From Candidatus Brachybacter algidus (lineage in GTDB: Bacteria > Bacteroidota > Bacteroidia > Chitinophagales > Saprospiraceae), in assembly GCA_016711705.1 (NCBI GenBank), contig JADJSK010000001.1, positions 1,349,288-1,413,287 of the forward strand: a DNA stretch of 64,000 bases, read 5' to 3'. Both the position numbers and the translations under genes were made by a program. This document shows, in pieces, positions 1 through 10,274 of the stretch; position 1 is the first letter of the stretch; every line of letters begins with the position of its first letter. The notes under the pieces are model-generated. The model did no database searches. It was not told the origin of the DNA and saw nothing but the letters and a program-made list of their open reading frames with translations.

Positions 1-1
1 A

Positions 2-2215
2 ACCTATCAGTTTACATTTACACCTAGTGGAGGAGTTGCTCCATGTGCAAATACACCTACTACAATTGACGTTATTGTCACTAATGAGTGTGATTGTCCT
101 AATTTGGCAGTTTTGACACCATTAACTGCAATTTGTAGTAATAATACTTCAGTAATCGATCTGAATACTAAGATAACCAGTGCTGTTCCGGGAGCATGGA
201 CTACCATTTCAACTCCTGCAGGTAACGCTAATACTCCGCTGGCTGGTGGTTTGTTTGATCCAGCAGGTAAAGCAGTAGGTACTTATACTTTTAGATTCGA
301 GATTGGTATTACTCCACCGGAAGATTGCGACAGCACAGTGCAAGTCACTGTGACTATAAGTCCTGAGCTTATATATCAGCTTCTACCTGATGCTAGCGTA
401 TGTAATATTGATCCTAAAAATGAAAATGACAATCAACTTAATTTCTCAGGTCCTTTAGTGTGGGCTAGTGCAGTAGTTGGTGGAACATGGGCTGACACGG
501 ACAATTCAGGCGCTACTCAAAGTGGGAATGTGTGGACCTTCAATGGAGTACCTACAGGTACTTACACTTTTACTTTTACACCTAATGTTGCTCAGGCTCC
601 ATGTCCTAATACCCCTCAAACTATTGAGATCACGGTAGTGGACAATTGTGCTTGTGATGACCTACCAGCTATTCCTGCTCTAGCTGCCGCCTGTAACAAC
701 TCGGCAACTATCAACTTAGTTGCTCCAGCAGGTACGACCGGAACATGGTCAATCAAATCAAAACCAGCCGGAATAAATCCTGCAATTATATCCGGTAATT
801 TATTAGAAACTCTTGACAAAGACCAAGGCACATATATTATAAGATATTTGTTTAATAATATTCTTGCCGGCTGTCCGGATTCAGGTTTTGTTACCCTTGT
901 ATTATCAGATTATAAATCCGCAGGTACTTCAGGTCCTGATCTAAAATACTGTGAAAATACTGTATTGATTATTGATCTATTAGATGAAATAACCGGAGAA
1001 GAGCCCGGAGGAACATGGACTGAAGTAGGTCCTAACACCGCAGGTGCCGCTTTGACAGGGACTATTCTTAAAATAACAGATCTAAATCCAGGTAATTATA
1101 TTTTCGAATATAAACATGCTGCCAATGGAGCCTGCCCTGCTAATAGTTCTGAAGTCAATGTAATTATTAATGCAAACCCAGTAGCTGAAGCTGGCGGCGG
1201 AAGCGAACTTACTTGTGAAAAGGCGAGTGCGGAAATCGGTGGACAATCAAGTAGTACTGGTCCAAATTTCGCCTATTCCTGGACAGAGAAAAGTAATAAT
1301 CCTATCCCAAATCCAAAATCCCTGACTAACACAGTAACTTTGGAAGGAGTATATTATCTAACAGTGACAAATACCGTAACAGGTTGTATAGCTATAGATA
1401 GTGTCATCATCACCTCTGACCCTAACCGACCTCAGGGAATAGTAATAGAAAGAGATGGACCTACTTGTTTTGGTTTCAAAGACGGGTATATCAGAGTTAC
1501 AGAGATCAAAGGTGGTTTGCCTCCTATTCTATACTCATTGAATGGCGGACCATTCTCTTCCGTTAAATCTTGGTCTAACCTTTCGGGTAGTAATAATACA
1601 CTCCAGATTAAAGATGCTAATGGTTGTCTACTTGTATTGGATAATATTGTATTAATAGAGCCCACCTTAGTGACAGTAGAAATGGGTAATGATACAATAT
1701 TAAACTTAGGAGATACATTATTAATAGATCCGGTGATTTCTATACCTGAAGATTCTATCAGTTCTATTGTATTCAGTTCTGATTTTGATTTCATTACCTG
1801 CACTGGATGTTTTGACATAACAGTATTCCCTAATCAAACTACTGAATATTCTGTTGAAGTTAAAGATCACAATGGATGTAAGGATACTGACTCTAAGAGA
1901 GTTGTCGTGCGTAAAGGTGTTAACATCTTCATTCCTAATATATTTAGTCCAAATGGTGACGGCAACAATGATAATGTCATGATATCAACTAATGACCGTG
2001 AGATTAAAAGCATTAATTCGTTTCAAATTTATGATAGGTGGGGAGAAAAGATGTTTGAGGCATTTAACTTCCAGCCTAATGATCCCTCTCAAGGTTGGGA
2101 TGGTAAACTTAAAGGACAAAAATGTAATCCGGCAGTCTATGTATATTGGGCAGAGGTCGAACTCTTCGATGGTACCAGGCAGATAGTCAAAGGTGATGTG
2201 ACTTTGGTCAGATAG
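2..2215 (+). CDS. T9SS adhesin-like protein with SprB repeat and CHU_C domain (5' partial)
   Basis: The reading frame is open from the window edge, so the N-terminus and any signal peptide lie outside; an internal TTG at 104 is not a credible start. It consists of Ig-like modules of about 120 residues, each with a Gly-Thr-Trp core and a Cys-x-Cys-Pro or Cys-x-Cys-Asp linker. A SprB-type repeat follows (DGPTCFGFKDGYIRV at about 1452-1496), and the C-terminus is a gliding-motility-associated CHU_C domain (IFIPNIFSPNGDGNND, about 1924-1971). CHU_C domains are known T9SS export signals, so the protein is probably secreted and surface-attached. It is a close paralogue of the C-terminal third of the next gene. 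Its ligand is unknown. Confidence 0.9.
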   Translation, partial: TYQFTFTPSGGVAPCANTPTTIDVIVTNECDCPNLAVLTPLTAICSNNTSVIDLNTKITSAVPGAWTTISTPAGNANTPLAGGLFDPAGKAVGTYTFRFEIGITPPEDCDSTVQVTVTISPELIYQLLPDASVCNIDPKNENDNQLNFSGPLVWASAVVGGTWADTDNSGATQSGNVWTFNGVPTGTYTFTFTPNVAQAPCPNTPQTIEITVVDNCACDDLPAIPALAAACNNSATINLVAPAGTTGTWSIKSKPAGINPAIISGNLLETLDKDQGTYIIRYLFNNILAGCPDSGFVTLVLSDYKSAGTSGPDLKYCENTVLIIDLLDEITGEEPGGTWTEVGPNTAGAALTGTILKITDLNPGNYIFEYKHAANGACPANSSEVNVIINANPVAEAGGGSELTCEKASAEIGGQSSSTGPNFAYSWTEKSNNPIPNPKSLTNTVTLEGVYYLTVTNTVTGCIAIDSVIITSDPNRPQGIVIERDGPTCFGFKDGYIRVTEIKGGLPPILYSLNGGPFSSVKSWSNLSGSNNTLQIKDANGCLLVLDNIVLIEPTLVTVEMGNDTILNLGDTLLIDPVISIPEDSISSIVFSSDFDFITCTGCFDITVFPNQTTEYSVEVKDHNGCKDTDSKRVVVRKGVNIFIPNIFSPNGDGNNDNVMISTNDREIKSINSFQIYDRWGEKMFEAFNFQPNDPSQGWDGKLKGQKCNPAVYVYWAEVELFDGTRQIVKGDVTLVR

Positions 2216-2221
2216 AATATT

Positions 2222-2261
2222 AAAACAAAAGAGCTACTTATATAAGTGGCTCTTTTGTTTT
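2222..2261 (+). terminator. Rho-independent terminator after the first CHU_C gene
   Basis: Perfect 13-bp arms (AAAACAAAAGAGC at 2222-2234 and its complement at 2249-2261) enclose a self-complementary centre (ACTTATATAAGT). The right arm ends in a T-rich stretch. It begins seven bases after the stop codon and separates the two tandem paralogues. Confidence 0.85.
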
Positions 2262-2448
2262 AACACAAGCAGTCTTTGGGATTAAACTACATTATTTTTG
2301 GGAAATATTGTTCTGAAAAAATATTGTTGTTTGTATTATACCAAATAATGTTACATAAACGTATTCTAAGATTAATGAATTTCAAAAAAATTGTTTCCCA
2401 TGAATAATTATGCTAATTTAGCATTCTTCATCTACAATAAATTTTCAC

Positions 2449-5400
2449 ATGAAAATAGTTCTACGAATTTTTCTCTTACTATTTAGCATTTTACATAGTA
2501 ATTACCTATTTAGTCAACCCCCTTCAAATGATGATTGTAATAATTCCATTATAGTTACTCAGCTGGATGGTACCTGCAATACTTATGACTTTGATGAGTC
2601 AACTTATGATTTCGTAAATGGAGGTTGTGCTGATCCGGCAGGTCAAAACATTTGGTTTCTCTTCACCGCTCAAGGTCCAAAAGCCACTTTTACCGCAGCA
2701 CCAATCGTAAATAAGCCAATGATTACAGTAGTTTCAATACCTAGTGGCTGCGGAAACTTAACAGGAGCATTAGAGATGGGATGCGCAGGAGGCTCTTTGA
2801 CATTAAATAACCTCACAGCCGGGCAAAATTACTATGTGATCATAACTACATTTAGTGGTATTCCTCCAGAGATTGATTTGTGCATCAACAACCCGGTCCC
2901 CCCTCCTAATGATGAGCCTTGTAATGCCATAAACATAGCCACAAACGGTTGTGTCAATGGCACCACTTTAGGAGCAAATGCGGATTTCGTAATTCCCGGA
3001 TGTCCTGCTTCCAATGTTCAAAATGCAGTGTTTTACGCCTATAATTTAGGCCCTACTACCGTTCAATTAGATATTACCGTCGGTACAAATACAATGACTG
3101 GAAACATAGGTGTTGCTTTATTAAGCTTTCCAACCGGATGCAGTAACCCTCCTACTCTTGCTGCAAATGGGACCTTTTATTGTGGACCAGTTACCAATAC
3201 ATTTTCATTTGATGGCCTCACTCCAGGATCCACTGTTTATTTCATGATTGGAAGTACAGATGCCGGGGCCGGTAATTTTACTGATTTTTGTATTACAGAA
3301 GTAATTGGTGTTCCACCATGCAATACAAACATAGATTGTGCGAATGCACTTCCTATCACCATACCTACATCTGCCACACCTGTCTGTGTTCAAGGCTGCA
3401 ACAATGGCATGCCCGATGGCCCATTATTATCAGGTGGAGGACCATGTTCTAACATGGATAATCCTACTGCATGGTTCAGCTTTAATACCGGACCTAATAA
3501 TACTGCGGTTTTCAATTTTAGTTCTGCAGATTTAACATCACCTTTATATGCAGTTTTTAATTCCTGCAATACATGGTTAGAATGTAACCCCGTATCAATA
3601 GATCTTACACCCAATACAACATACTATGTAGCTGTGACAGATGCCAATAGCGCTACAGGTAATTTCGAACTTTGTATTACATTATTGAATATCACAGCAC
3701 CATGTATTACTACCCAGTCACTTACAATAGTCGGAGCGAGTCTGGGATCTCCCCTCTCAGGACCTTTTAAAAAATGCGAGGAAGTAACTTTTAAATACAC
3801 AACCAACTTTATTCAGCTAGGATCTCAGTGGATACATAGTATGATGCCGGTAATCAGTGAATGTTTTGAATATACTCAAGGAACTCAACCAACTCCATCT
3901 GTGCCACCTACCGGAAATGCTTCATGGTCCTGGTATCCAGCAGGAACAGTATATTGGAAACCAGTTAATAATGCAAACAGTGCAGTTGGTATAAATTCAA
4001 CTACGGGGAATATTTGTATTATCGGCTCCCCGGGTTGTGCTGCATTCGTAGGTGGAGGCAACTGCTCCAATACTGGTACTGTGATGCCTGCAGGATGGAT
4101 AGGTCCAACCTATTCTGGCACATGTTCAAGTTCAGCGCCAAACCTTTCCTATGGAGATAATAGCAATGGCATACACTCTGTACAATTCACATTAAAAATT
4201 CCTTGCACCGCATGTTCTGATATGACTTGCAATGACTATACGGTAGCCATTACTTCTTTTGCTGATGGCCAGACTGGAGGTTGGACTAGTGCCGCATGCA
4301 ACGGGCACTCTATAGTAACCAAGAAAATTGTAGTTCAATGTTGCACGCCTCCTGACATGATTCTTGAAGATGGAGAAACATGCAGTGGTAAAACATTTTT
4401 TGCAAATATCATTTTAGACCCTACAAATTCAACTTTGCAATGGGAGGTATTGAATGCGAACGGAGTTTCAGGGGCAACAGCAGGGACTGGTTCTACTTTT
4501 TCAACTACTTTGATCAATAGCACAGGATCTGTCAAAATAGTAACGTTCAATGTATATCCCGTTAGCGAAACAGGATGCGTTGGAGAACCCCAAGTGCTTA
4601 GCATCACCGTTTTTCCTGAACTTATAGCTGATGCAGGACCTGATTTTGCATCTTGTCCGGGTGCGATTTTAGAATTGGGCGGCAATCCTACAGCCTCCGG
4701 TGGAGCGGGTGCCCCTTATACAATATTATGGTCTACAGGTGAAGATACACCTAATATCACAGTAACACCAACGATAAATTCCACTTATAGTGTTACAGTC
4801 ACAGATGCCAATGGTTGCGAAGATGTAGATGATGTAATTGTCAGTGTATCGGGAGTACTCACCGTAAGTATCTTACCCAACCCAGCAGTCTATTGTCTTT
4901 CAGATCTGACAGGTAAAACTTTATCTGCCAATGTTAACAGCACTAATTCGCCATTTACTTATAAATGGACCACTCCTTGGGGAATATTTGACACCCCAAC
5001 GATTCTAATCGGCGCTACGATGGCTGGAACTTCCCAGATCACTCTCCAAGTGACTGATGCTTATGGCTGTCAAGGAATAGGAACGCTTAATCTAGTTATC
5101 AATCCTGCACCAAGCCTTATGTTTGTTAATGCTCCTACTGGACCATTGTGCCCATTGGAAAGTTTTCAGATCATAACAATTCCATCCTATACTCAGGGAA
5201 CAATATATACTTCGAATCCTGCAGGATTTGTAATCACAGACGGTAATATTCTGACCGATCAAATGACACCAGGCGTTCAATATTGGTTTATAGCTACATA
5301 TACAGATCCTCTGACAGGCTGCATCAGCAAAGATAGTTTTCAAACTGAAGTAATATTACTTGACGATCCGGTAATTACTCAGGCTGGCCCTTTTTGTGCA

Positions 5401-8400
5401 AATACCAATGGCCCTATCCAACTAATCGGAACGCCAACAGGTGGCACCTGGATAGGAAATGTATCAGCTAATGGAGAATTCTACCCGAATTCTTTTGGAG
5501 CAGGCATTTATAATATAGATTACATTATTGGCAGCGGTACTTGTACGAAACAGACTTCTACGACAATTACAGTTAATCCTAATCCAACACCTATACTTTA
5601 TAACCTCACAAGTTATTGTACAAATGAAACGCCAAATCCTATACTGGTTTCAGACATTCCTGGAGGTACATGGTCTGCCCCTTTAAACAACTTTGGTGAA
5701 GTCCCATTAAACACTTTGGCTCCAGGAATCTACAATTTCACTTACACTGTCACTGTAGACGGATGCGTAGGAAGCCTTAATGACAACATCATCATAGCAG
5801 ATCAGCCAACTGCCTCCTTAATCCAAACTGGAGTAGTCTGTAATGCTGATCCGGGGATGGAAGGAAAATCAAAATTAGATCTGGATGACTTTATTACAAG
5901 CGGTAGCTCAACAGGAATATGGAAAGAAATCGCACCACTAAGTGGAGCTGTAACCTTCGGCAACAATATATATGACTTTACAGGTGTAACCAATGGCACA
6001 ATAGCAACTTTCTCTTATACTTTAACTGCTGCACTGCCATGTGCTGATTTCATAGATACCGTAAGTATAACTGTAGATGACAATTGTGATTGCCCGAAAA
6101 TTCAATTCGGCCAGGCAAATCCACTCTGTAATAACAATGGATTACTTGATTTGAATTCACTCAAGATCAATGCTGCAAGTGGTGATTGGACTTTAATTAC
6201 TGTGCCATCCGGAAGTAACCCGGCCACATTGATTGGATCCACTTTTGATGGAACAGGAAAGGATGCAGGTACATATGTCATGAGATATACACTTAATCCT
6301 CTTCCTACGAATGTTATTTGTCCGACATATGCTGATATCAGCATTACATTAAACCCTCAGGTAGTCTATACTTTAAAACCTGAGATTAAAGTTTGTAATA
6401 ATGCCCCCAATCCACCTTCAGTTAAAACACAGGTTAATCTTAGTGACTTTTTTGTCGGCCAATCAGTGATTGGCACTTGGAATAATGATGATAATGTAGG
6501 CACTAACATTTCAGGTACTACTTGGGATTTTACAGGAGTAGCGATAGGCACTTATAAATTTACATTTACATCCTCTAATGCGATCGCACCATGCCAAAAT
6601 CTTGCAACCACTGTTAATATAATAGTTACAGAAAATTGCAATTGCCCTGAATTGACATTGAATGTACCTTTGACAACAATTTGTTCTGATCAATTAGCGC
6701 TGATCGATCTATCCACATTTATAACTTCAGCTGAGACCGGTACATGGAATATTATAAAAAATCCATCCGGCATCGTGAATATACCTATACCCGGAGGCAA
6801 CTTTGACCCTACCGGCAAAGCGACAGGTAATTACGAGATTAAATTTGAGATCAATATAAGTCCTCCCGATGATTGTGACAGTGTCCTGATTCTTAACATC
6901 GAGATTGTTCCAGAACTGGTATATGCTTTACTTCCCGATGCGACAGTATGTAATATTGATCCAAAATCAAATGGAGCCAATGAATTGGACTTTTCAGGAA
7001 ATTCTATCTGGTCAAGTGCTTCGATAGCAGGAAGCTGGACGGATACAGATGGATCTGGAGCTATACAAAACGGCAATATTTGGAACTTTAATGGGGTTCC
7101 TACTGGGGTTTATACATTTACTTTTACACCTTCTGGAGCTCAGACTCCTTGTACCAATAACCCTCAAACCATTGAAATCACTGTAGTAGACAATTGTGCC
7201 TGTCCTGATCTTCCTGTCCTCACTCCTATTGCTGCAATTTGTAACAATACAACAAGTATTAATTTGGTCGTACCATCAGGAGCTACCGGAACATGGACAT
7301 TCAAGTCCATCCCGGCTGGCAGTAATCCTGCAGTCATCAACGGCAACACATTGGAGGTCAATGGCAAGGATTCAGGCATGTACAGATTAAGGTTTAAATA
7401 TGACAATATCAGTGCGGGATGCCCTGATACAGGGTTTGTTAATTTCACACTTGATGAATACAAATACGCCGGAATTGCGAATAATACCTTAAGTTACTGT
7501 GAGAGAACCGCTTTGATTATTGACCTTATGGATGAGATAAATGGAGAAGATCCAGGAGGCGTATTGACGGAAGTTGGACCTAACACTGCTGGTGCTGCTT
7601 TAGTTGGTAGTAATCTTAAAATCAAGGATCTATCACCTGGTGATTATATATTCCAGTATAAATTTAATAATGGTGGAGTCTGCCCGGCAAGTTCTGCCGA
7701 AGTAAATATTAAAGTATTTGAAAACCCAATTGCTGATGCCGGTATCTCACAAGAATTAACTTGCGAGAAAGCAACAGCAACAATTGGTGGAAGTAATACA
7801 AGTACCGGTCCAAACTTCACCTACTTATGGACAGAAAAAGATAATAAAATTATTCCTAATCCTACTGCACCAACTCTATCAGTTTCATTGGATGGTACTT
7901 ATTATCTGCTGGTCACCGAAACAAAAACTGGATGCATTGCAAGAGACACTGTAGTGATCACTTCTGATCCTGACCGCCCTCAAGGTATTGAAATTGAGAG
8001 AGATGGACCTACTTGTTTTGGTTATAAAGATGGATATATCAAGATCACAAAGATCGAAGGTGGAGCTCCTCCCATCCTTTATTCATTCAATGACGGACCA
8101 TATTCTTCAATTAATTCGTGGATCAATCTTTCAGGAAGTACGAATGTGATCAGGATTAAAGATGCCAATGGTTGTACACTTGTACTTGATGATATAAATC
8201 TAATAGAGCCCCCTCTGGTGACAATTGAACTTGGAAATGATACAATTATCAATATTGGCGATACTGTTCTGATCGATCCCGAAATCTCGATACCCGATGA
8301 AGATATAGGCACTATCACTTTTAGTTCTGCATTTGATTTTATTAACTGTGCAGGTTGCTTTGAAATTACTGTATTTCCAAATCAAACTACTGAATACACA

Positions 8401-8763
8401 GTGGAGGTTAAGGATAAAAATGGATGTAGCGATGTTGATACCAAAAAAATTATTGTCAAAAAAGGTGTAAATATTTTTATTCCAAACATCTTCAGTCCAA
8501 ATGGAGATGGAAACAATGACAGGGTAATAATTTCAACCAATTCAAAGGAGATTAAAAAGATCAATTCTTTCCAAATTTACGATCGTTGGGGAGAAAAAAT
8601 GTTTGAAGCTTTGAATTTTGAACCCAATAATCCAGCTGTAGGTTGGGATGGAAATCTCAAAGGACAGAAATGTAATCCTGCTGTATATGTCTATTGGGCA
8701 GAGGTAGAATTATTCGATGGAACAAGACAAATATTGAAAGGGGATGTTACACTAATTAGGTAA
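2449..8763 (+). CDS. Giant (2104 aa) T9SS adhesin-like protein with CHU_C domain
   Basis: Residues 1-23 form a signal peptide (hydrophobic core ending YLFSQ). Residues about 24-430 hold three Cys-containing beta modules resembling bacterial pre-peptidase C-terminal domains (each opens with a P-x-N-D-x-C type segment). Then comes a long array of Ig-like modules, many with a GGTW or TGTW motif and a terminal CxCP linker. A SprB-type repeat (DGPTCFGYKDGYIKI) lies near residue 1860, and the last ~95 residues are a CHU_C domain. The known role of this architecture is T9SS-exported cell-surface adhesion or gliding; SprB of Flavobacterium is the model. The final ~730 residues align almost module for module with the preceding gene, so the pair arose by tandem duplication. 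The specific ligand is unknown. Confidence 0.92.
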   Translation: MKIVLRIFLLLFSILHSNYLFSQPPSNDDCNNSIIVTQLDGTCNTYDFDESTYDFVNGGCADPAGQNIWFLFTAQGPKATFTAAPIVNKPMITVVSIPSGCGNLTGALEMGCAGGSLTLNNLTAGQNYYVIITTFSGIPPEIDLCINNPVPPPNDEPCNAINIATNGCVNGTTLGANADFVIPGCPASNVQNAVFYAYNLGPTTVQLDITVGTNTMTGNIGVALLSFPTGCSNPPTLAANGTFYCGPVTNTFSFDGLTPGSTVYFMIGSTDAGAGNFTDFCITEVIGVPPCNTNIDCANALPITIPTSATPVCVQGCNNGMPDGPLLSGGGPCSNMDNPTAWFSFNTGPNNTAVFNFSSADLTSPLYAVFNSCNTWLECNPVSIDLTPNTTYYVAVTDANSATGNFELCITLLNITAPCITTQSLTIVGASLGSPLSGPFKKCEEVTFKYTTNFIQLGSQWIHSMMPVISECFEYTQGTQPTPSVPPTGNASWSWYPAGTVYWKPVNNANSAVGINSTTGNICIIGSPGCAAFVGGGNCSNTGTVMPAGWIGPTYSGTCSSSAPNLSYGDNSNGIHSVQFTLKIPCTACSDMTCNDYTVAITSFADGQTGGWTSAACNGHSIVTKKIVVQCCTPPDMILEDGETCSGKTFFANIILDPTNSTLQWEVLNANGVSGATAGTGSTFSTTLINSTGSVKIVTFNVYPVSETGCVGEPQVLSITVFPELIADAGPDFASCPGAILELGGNPTASGGAGAPYTILWSTGEDTPNITVTPTINSTYSVTVTDANGCEDVDDVIVSVSGVLTVSILPNPAVYCLSDLTGKTLSANVNSTNSPFTYKWTTPWGIFDTPTILIGATMAGTSQITLQVTDAYGCQGIGTLNLVINPAPSLMFVNAPTGPLCPLESFQIITIPSYTQGTIYTSNPAGFVITDGNILTDQMTPGVQYWFIATYTDPLTGCISKDSFQTEVILLDDPVITQAGPFCANTNGPIQLIGTPTGGTWIGNVSANGEFYPNSFGAGIYNIDYIIGSGTCTKQTSTTITVNPNPTPILYNLTSYCTNETPNPILVSDIPGGTWSAPLNNFGEVPLNTLAPGIYNFTYTVTVDGCVGSLNDNIIIADQPTASLIQTGVVCNADPGMEGKSKLDLDDFITSGSSTGIWKEIAPLSGAVTFGNNIYDFTGVTNGTIATFSYTLTAALPCADFIDTVSITVDDNCDCPKIQFGQANPLCNNNGLLDLNSLKINAASGDWTLITVPSGSNPATLIGSTFDGTGKDAGTYVMRYTLNPLPTNVICPTYADISITLNPQVVYTLKPEIKVCNNAPNPPSVKTQVNLSDFFVGQSVIGTWNNDDNVGTNISGTTWDFTGVAIGTYKFTFTSSNAIAPCQNLATTVNIIVTENCNCPELTLNVPLTTICSDQLALIDLSTFITSAETGTWNIIKNPSGIVNIPIPGGNFDPTGKATGNYEIKFEINISPPDDCDSVLILNIEIVPELVYALLPDATVCNIDPKSNGANELDFSGNSIWSSASIAGSWTDTDGSGAIQNGNIWNFNGVPTGVYTFTFTPSGAQTPCTNNPQTIEITVVDNCACPDLPVLTPIAAICNNTTSINLVVPSGATGTWTFKSIPAGSNPAVINGNTLEVNGKDSGMYRLRFKYDNISAGCPDTGFVNFTLDEYKYAGIANNTLSYCERTALIIDLMDEINGEDPGGVLTEVGPNTAGAALVGSNLKIKDLSPGDYIFQYKFNNGGVCPASSAEVNIKVFENPIADAGISQELTCEKATATIGGSNTSTGPNFTYLWTEKDNKIIPNPTAPTLSVSLDGTYYLLVTETKTGCIARDTVVITSDPDRPQGIEIERDGPTCFGYKDGYIKITKIEGGAPPILYSFNDGPYSSINSWINLSGSTNVIRIKDANGCTLVLDDINLIEPPLVTIELGNDTIINIGDTVLIDPEISIPDEDIGTITFSSAFDFINCAGCFEITVFPNQTTEYTVEVKDKNGCSDVDTKKIIVKKGVNIFIPNIFSPNGDGNNDRVIISTNSKEIKKINSFQIYDRWGEKMFEALNFEPNNPAVGWDGNLKGQKCNPAVYVYWAEVELFDGTRQILKGDVTLIR

Positions 8764-8787
8764 TTCACACTCACAGATCAAAAACAT

Positions 8788-8821
8788 GGGTAGAAGTAAA
8801 TGATGCTTCTACCCTTTTTTT
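8788..8821 (+). terminator. Rho-independent terminator after the giant CHU_C gene
   Basis: GGGTAGAAG (8788-8796) pairs perfectly with CTTCTACCC (8806-8814), with a 9-nt loop, followed by seven T residues. It lies 25 bases after the stop codon. Confidence 0.9.
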
Positions 8822-8838
8822 ATTCTTCTGCCCCCGCT

Positions 8839-8861
8839 GGCGCGAGTTTTCAACTCGTGCC
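8839..8861. repeat. Short REP-like hairpin
   Basis: GGCGCGAGTT (8839-8848) and AACTCGTGCC (8852-8861) form a 10-bp stem with one G-T wobble and a 3-nt loop. It is much more GC-rich than its surroundings and lacks a T-tract, so it looks like an interspersed palindromic element rather than a terminator. It lies between convergent genes. Confidence 0.55.
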
Positions 8862-8889
8862 GTCCCTATATACTAATCAATAAACCCAC

Positions 8890-9213
8890 TCATTCCTCCG
8901 CCAACCTCACCACCAAGCCATCACAAGCCCGATTAACCGGTATCTGACAAGACAACCTGGAATTCAATTTGAAATTGGGAACTTGATCCAACATTAATTC
9001 TTCATCCTCCCCCATTGAATCCAGAGCATCTCCTCCTTCTTCAATAAGTACCTGACATGTGGCACAGAGTGCCATCCCTCCGCAAGTCGCCATAATCGGC
9101 AAACCATCCGCTTTACATAGTTCCATAAGAGAAATACCTATCCCATCAGGTACTTCATAGTCATGCTGCTCTCCATGACGATCTATGACAGTAATTTTGA
9201 TTAAATCGTCCAT
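8890..9213 (-). CDS. fdx: Adrenodoxin-type [2Fe-2S] ferredoxin
   Basis: A 107-residue protein with the cluster-binding pattern C-x5-C-x2-C (CGGMALCATC, about residues 44-53) and a fourth Cys near residue 88 (LSCQIP). This pattern and length match the ISC/adrenodoxin-type ferredoxins, one-electron carriers for Fe-S cluster assembly or oxygenases. The start overlaps the end of the upstream bestrophin gene by 13 bases, which implies translational coupling. No hsc/isc genes are next to it, so its partner is not evident here. Confidence 0.9.
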   Translation of the reverse strand: MDDLIKITVIDRHGEQHDYEVPDGIGISLMELCKADGLPIMATCGGMALCATCQVLIEEGGDALDSMGEDEELMLDQVPNFKLNSRLSCQIPVNRACDGLVVRLAEE

Positions 9214-10103
9214 TCGTCGTTTTTAGTCTGAAAGATCTGATTGATATGCTTTTCGATATTCTGGCTAATCTTTGTGATCGGTAAGTCATTGCTGTCATCA
9301 CCAAACGGGTCTTCTATTTCTTCTGCTATTAATTCCATACTCGCAAGTACATAAAATACCATCGCAACTATTGGAGCAACATAATACCCAAGTAAAAAAA
9401 CATATCCAAAAGGCAAAGTCATTATATAAATGAATATAAATTTCTTAATAAATGCACTGTATGAATAAGGAATAGGCGTATTTTTTATGCGCTCACATCC
9501 TCCACACACATCAGTAAATTGTCCAAGATCCTTTAACAAACTCTGAAAGTGCCAATCATCTATCTTGTTATTCTTTCGCATTTTAAAAAGTTTGTCATGC
9601 ATCAATAATGCCACATGATTTGGCTCATGATCACTATTTACGAAATTTGCAAACTCCGGATGCTCTTTCTCATCAAGGACAAATTGAAGACCTTTACTGA
9701 TCAGATAAGTTCTTAATGTGGCAGCATATAAAGGGATCATCTTTCGGTAAAATTCCTTGGTTTCTTCATCCAAATTGCTATCTGATGCAATTTTAATAGC
9801 CAAATTCCTACTTACATTGACAAGTTGCCCCCAAAGTTTTCTACCTTCCCACCATCGATCATAGGCTGTATTCGTGCGAAATACGAGAAGAATTGAGATC
9901 GCAAAACCCAGCAAACTATGCATTATGGGTATATTTTTTATCCAAGGATGATCAGTAATATCCAGATATTCTTGTTCCCAATAGGCTATAGCAATTGAAT
10001 ATAAAGCGATAACTAAAATCATTGGACCAAGCTTACGGAGGGTGTCCGATTTGTGGACTTTAAGTATAAAAGTAAACCAATCTTTAGGGTTGTAAATCAG
10101 CAT
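9201..10103 (-). CDS. Bestrophin-family (UPF0187) membrane channel protein
   Basis: The 300-residue protein has two hydrophobic N-terminal helices, then the hallmark FRTNTAYDRWWEGRKLWG (about residues 75-92), and another membrane pair near residues 225-265. Bacterial bestrophins form pentameric ion channels in the inner membrane; selectivity differs between members and cannot be read here. The gene overlaps the downstream ferredoxin by 13 bases, so they probably share one transcript. The intergenic stretch upstream (10104-10274) separates it from the divergent pgi. Confidence 0.9.
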   Translation of the reverse strand: MLIYNPKDWFTFILKVHKSDTLRKLGPMILVIALYSIAIAYWEQEYLDITDHPWIKNIPIMHSLLGFAISILLVFRTNTAYDRWWEGRKLWGQLVNVSRNLAIKIASDSNLDEETKEFYRKMIPLYAATLRTYLISKGLQFVLDEKEHPEFANFVNSDHEPNHVALLMHDKLFKMRKNNKIDDWHFQSLLKDLGQFTDVCGGCERIKNTPIPYSYSAFIKKFIFIYIMTLPFGYVFLLGYYVAPIVAMVFYVLASMELIAEEIEDPFGDDSNDLPITKISQNIEKHINQIFQTKNDEWTI

Positions 10104-10274
10104 TAAATCAAATTTTAAAAGATAAATGTAGAGAATATAAATTTTTGAACCGTGATTATTCTATATTCGTTAATAATTTTAATCTTCCAAACAGATTTAT
10201 TGATTGTATTAATAAATCTAATTGAGTATTTATTTCCTTTACAATCTGTTCATTATCTATTTAAAAAATAATTT

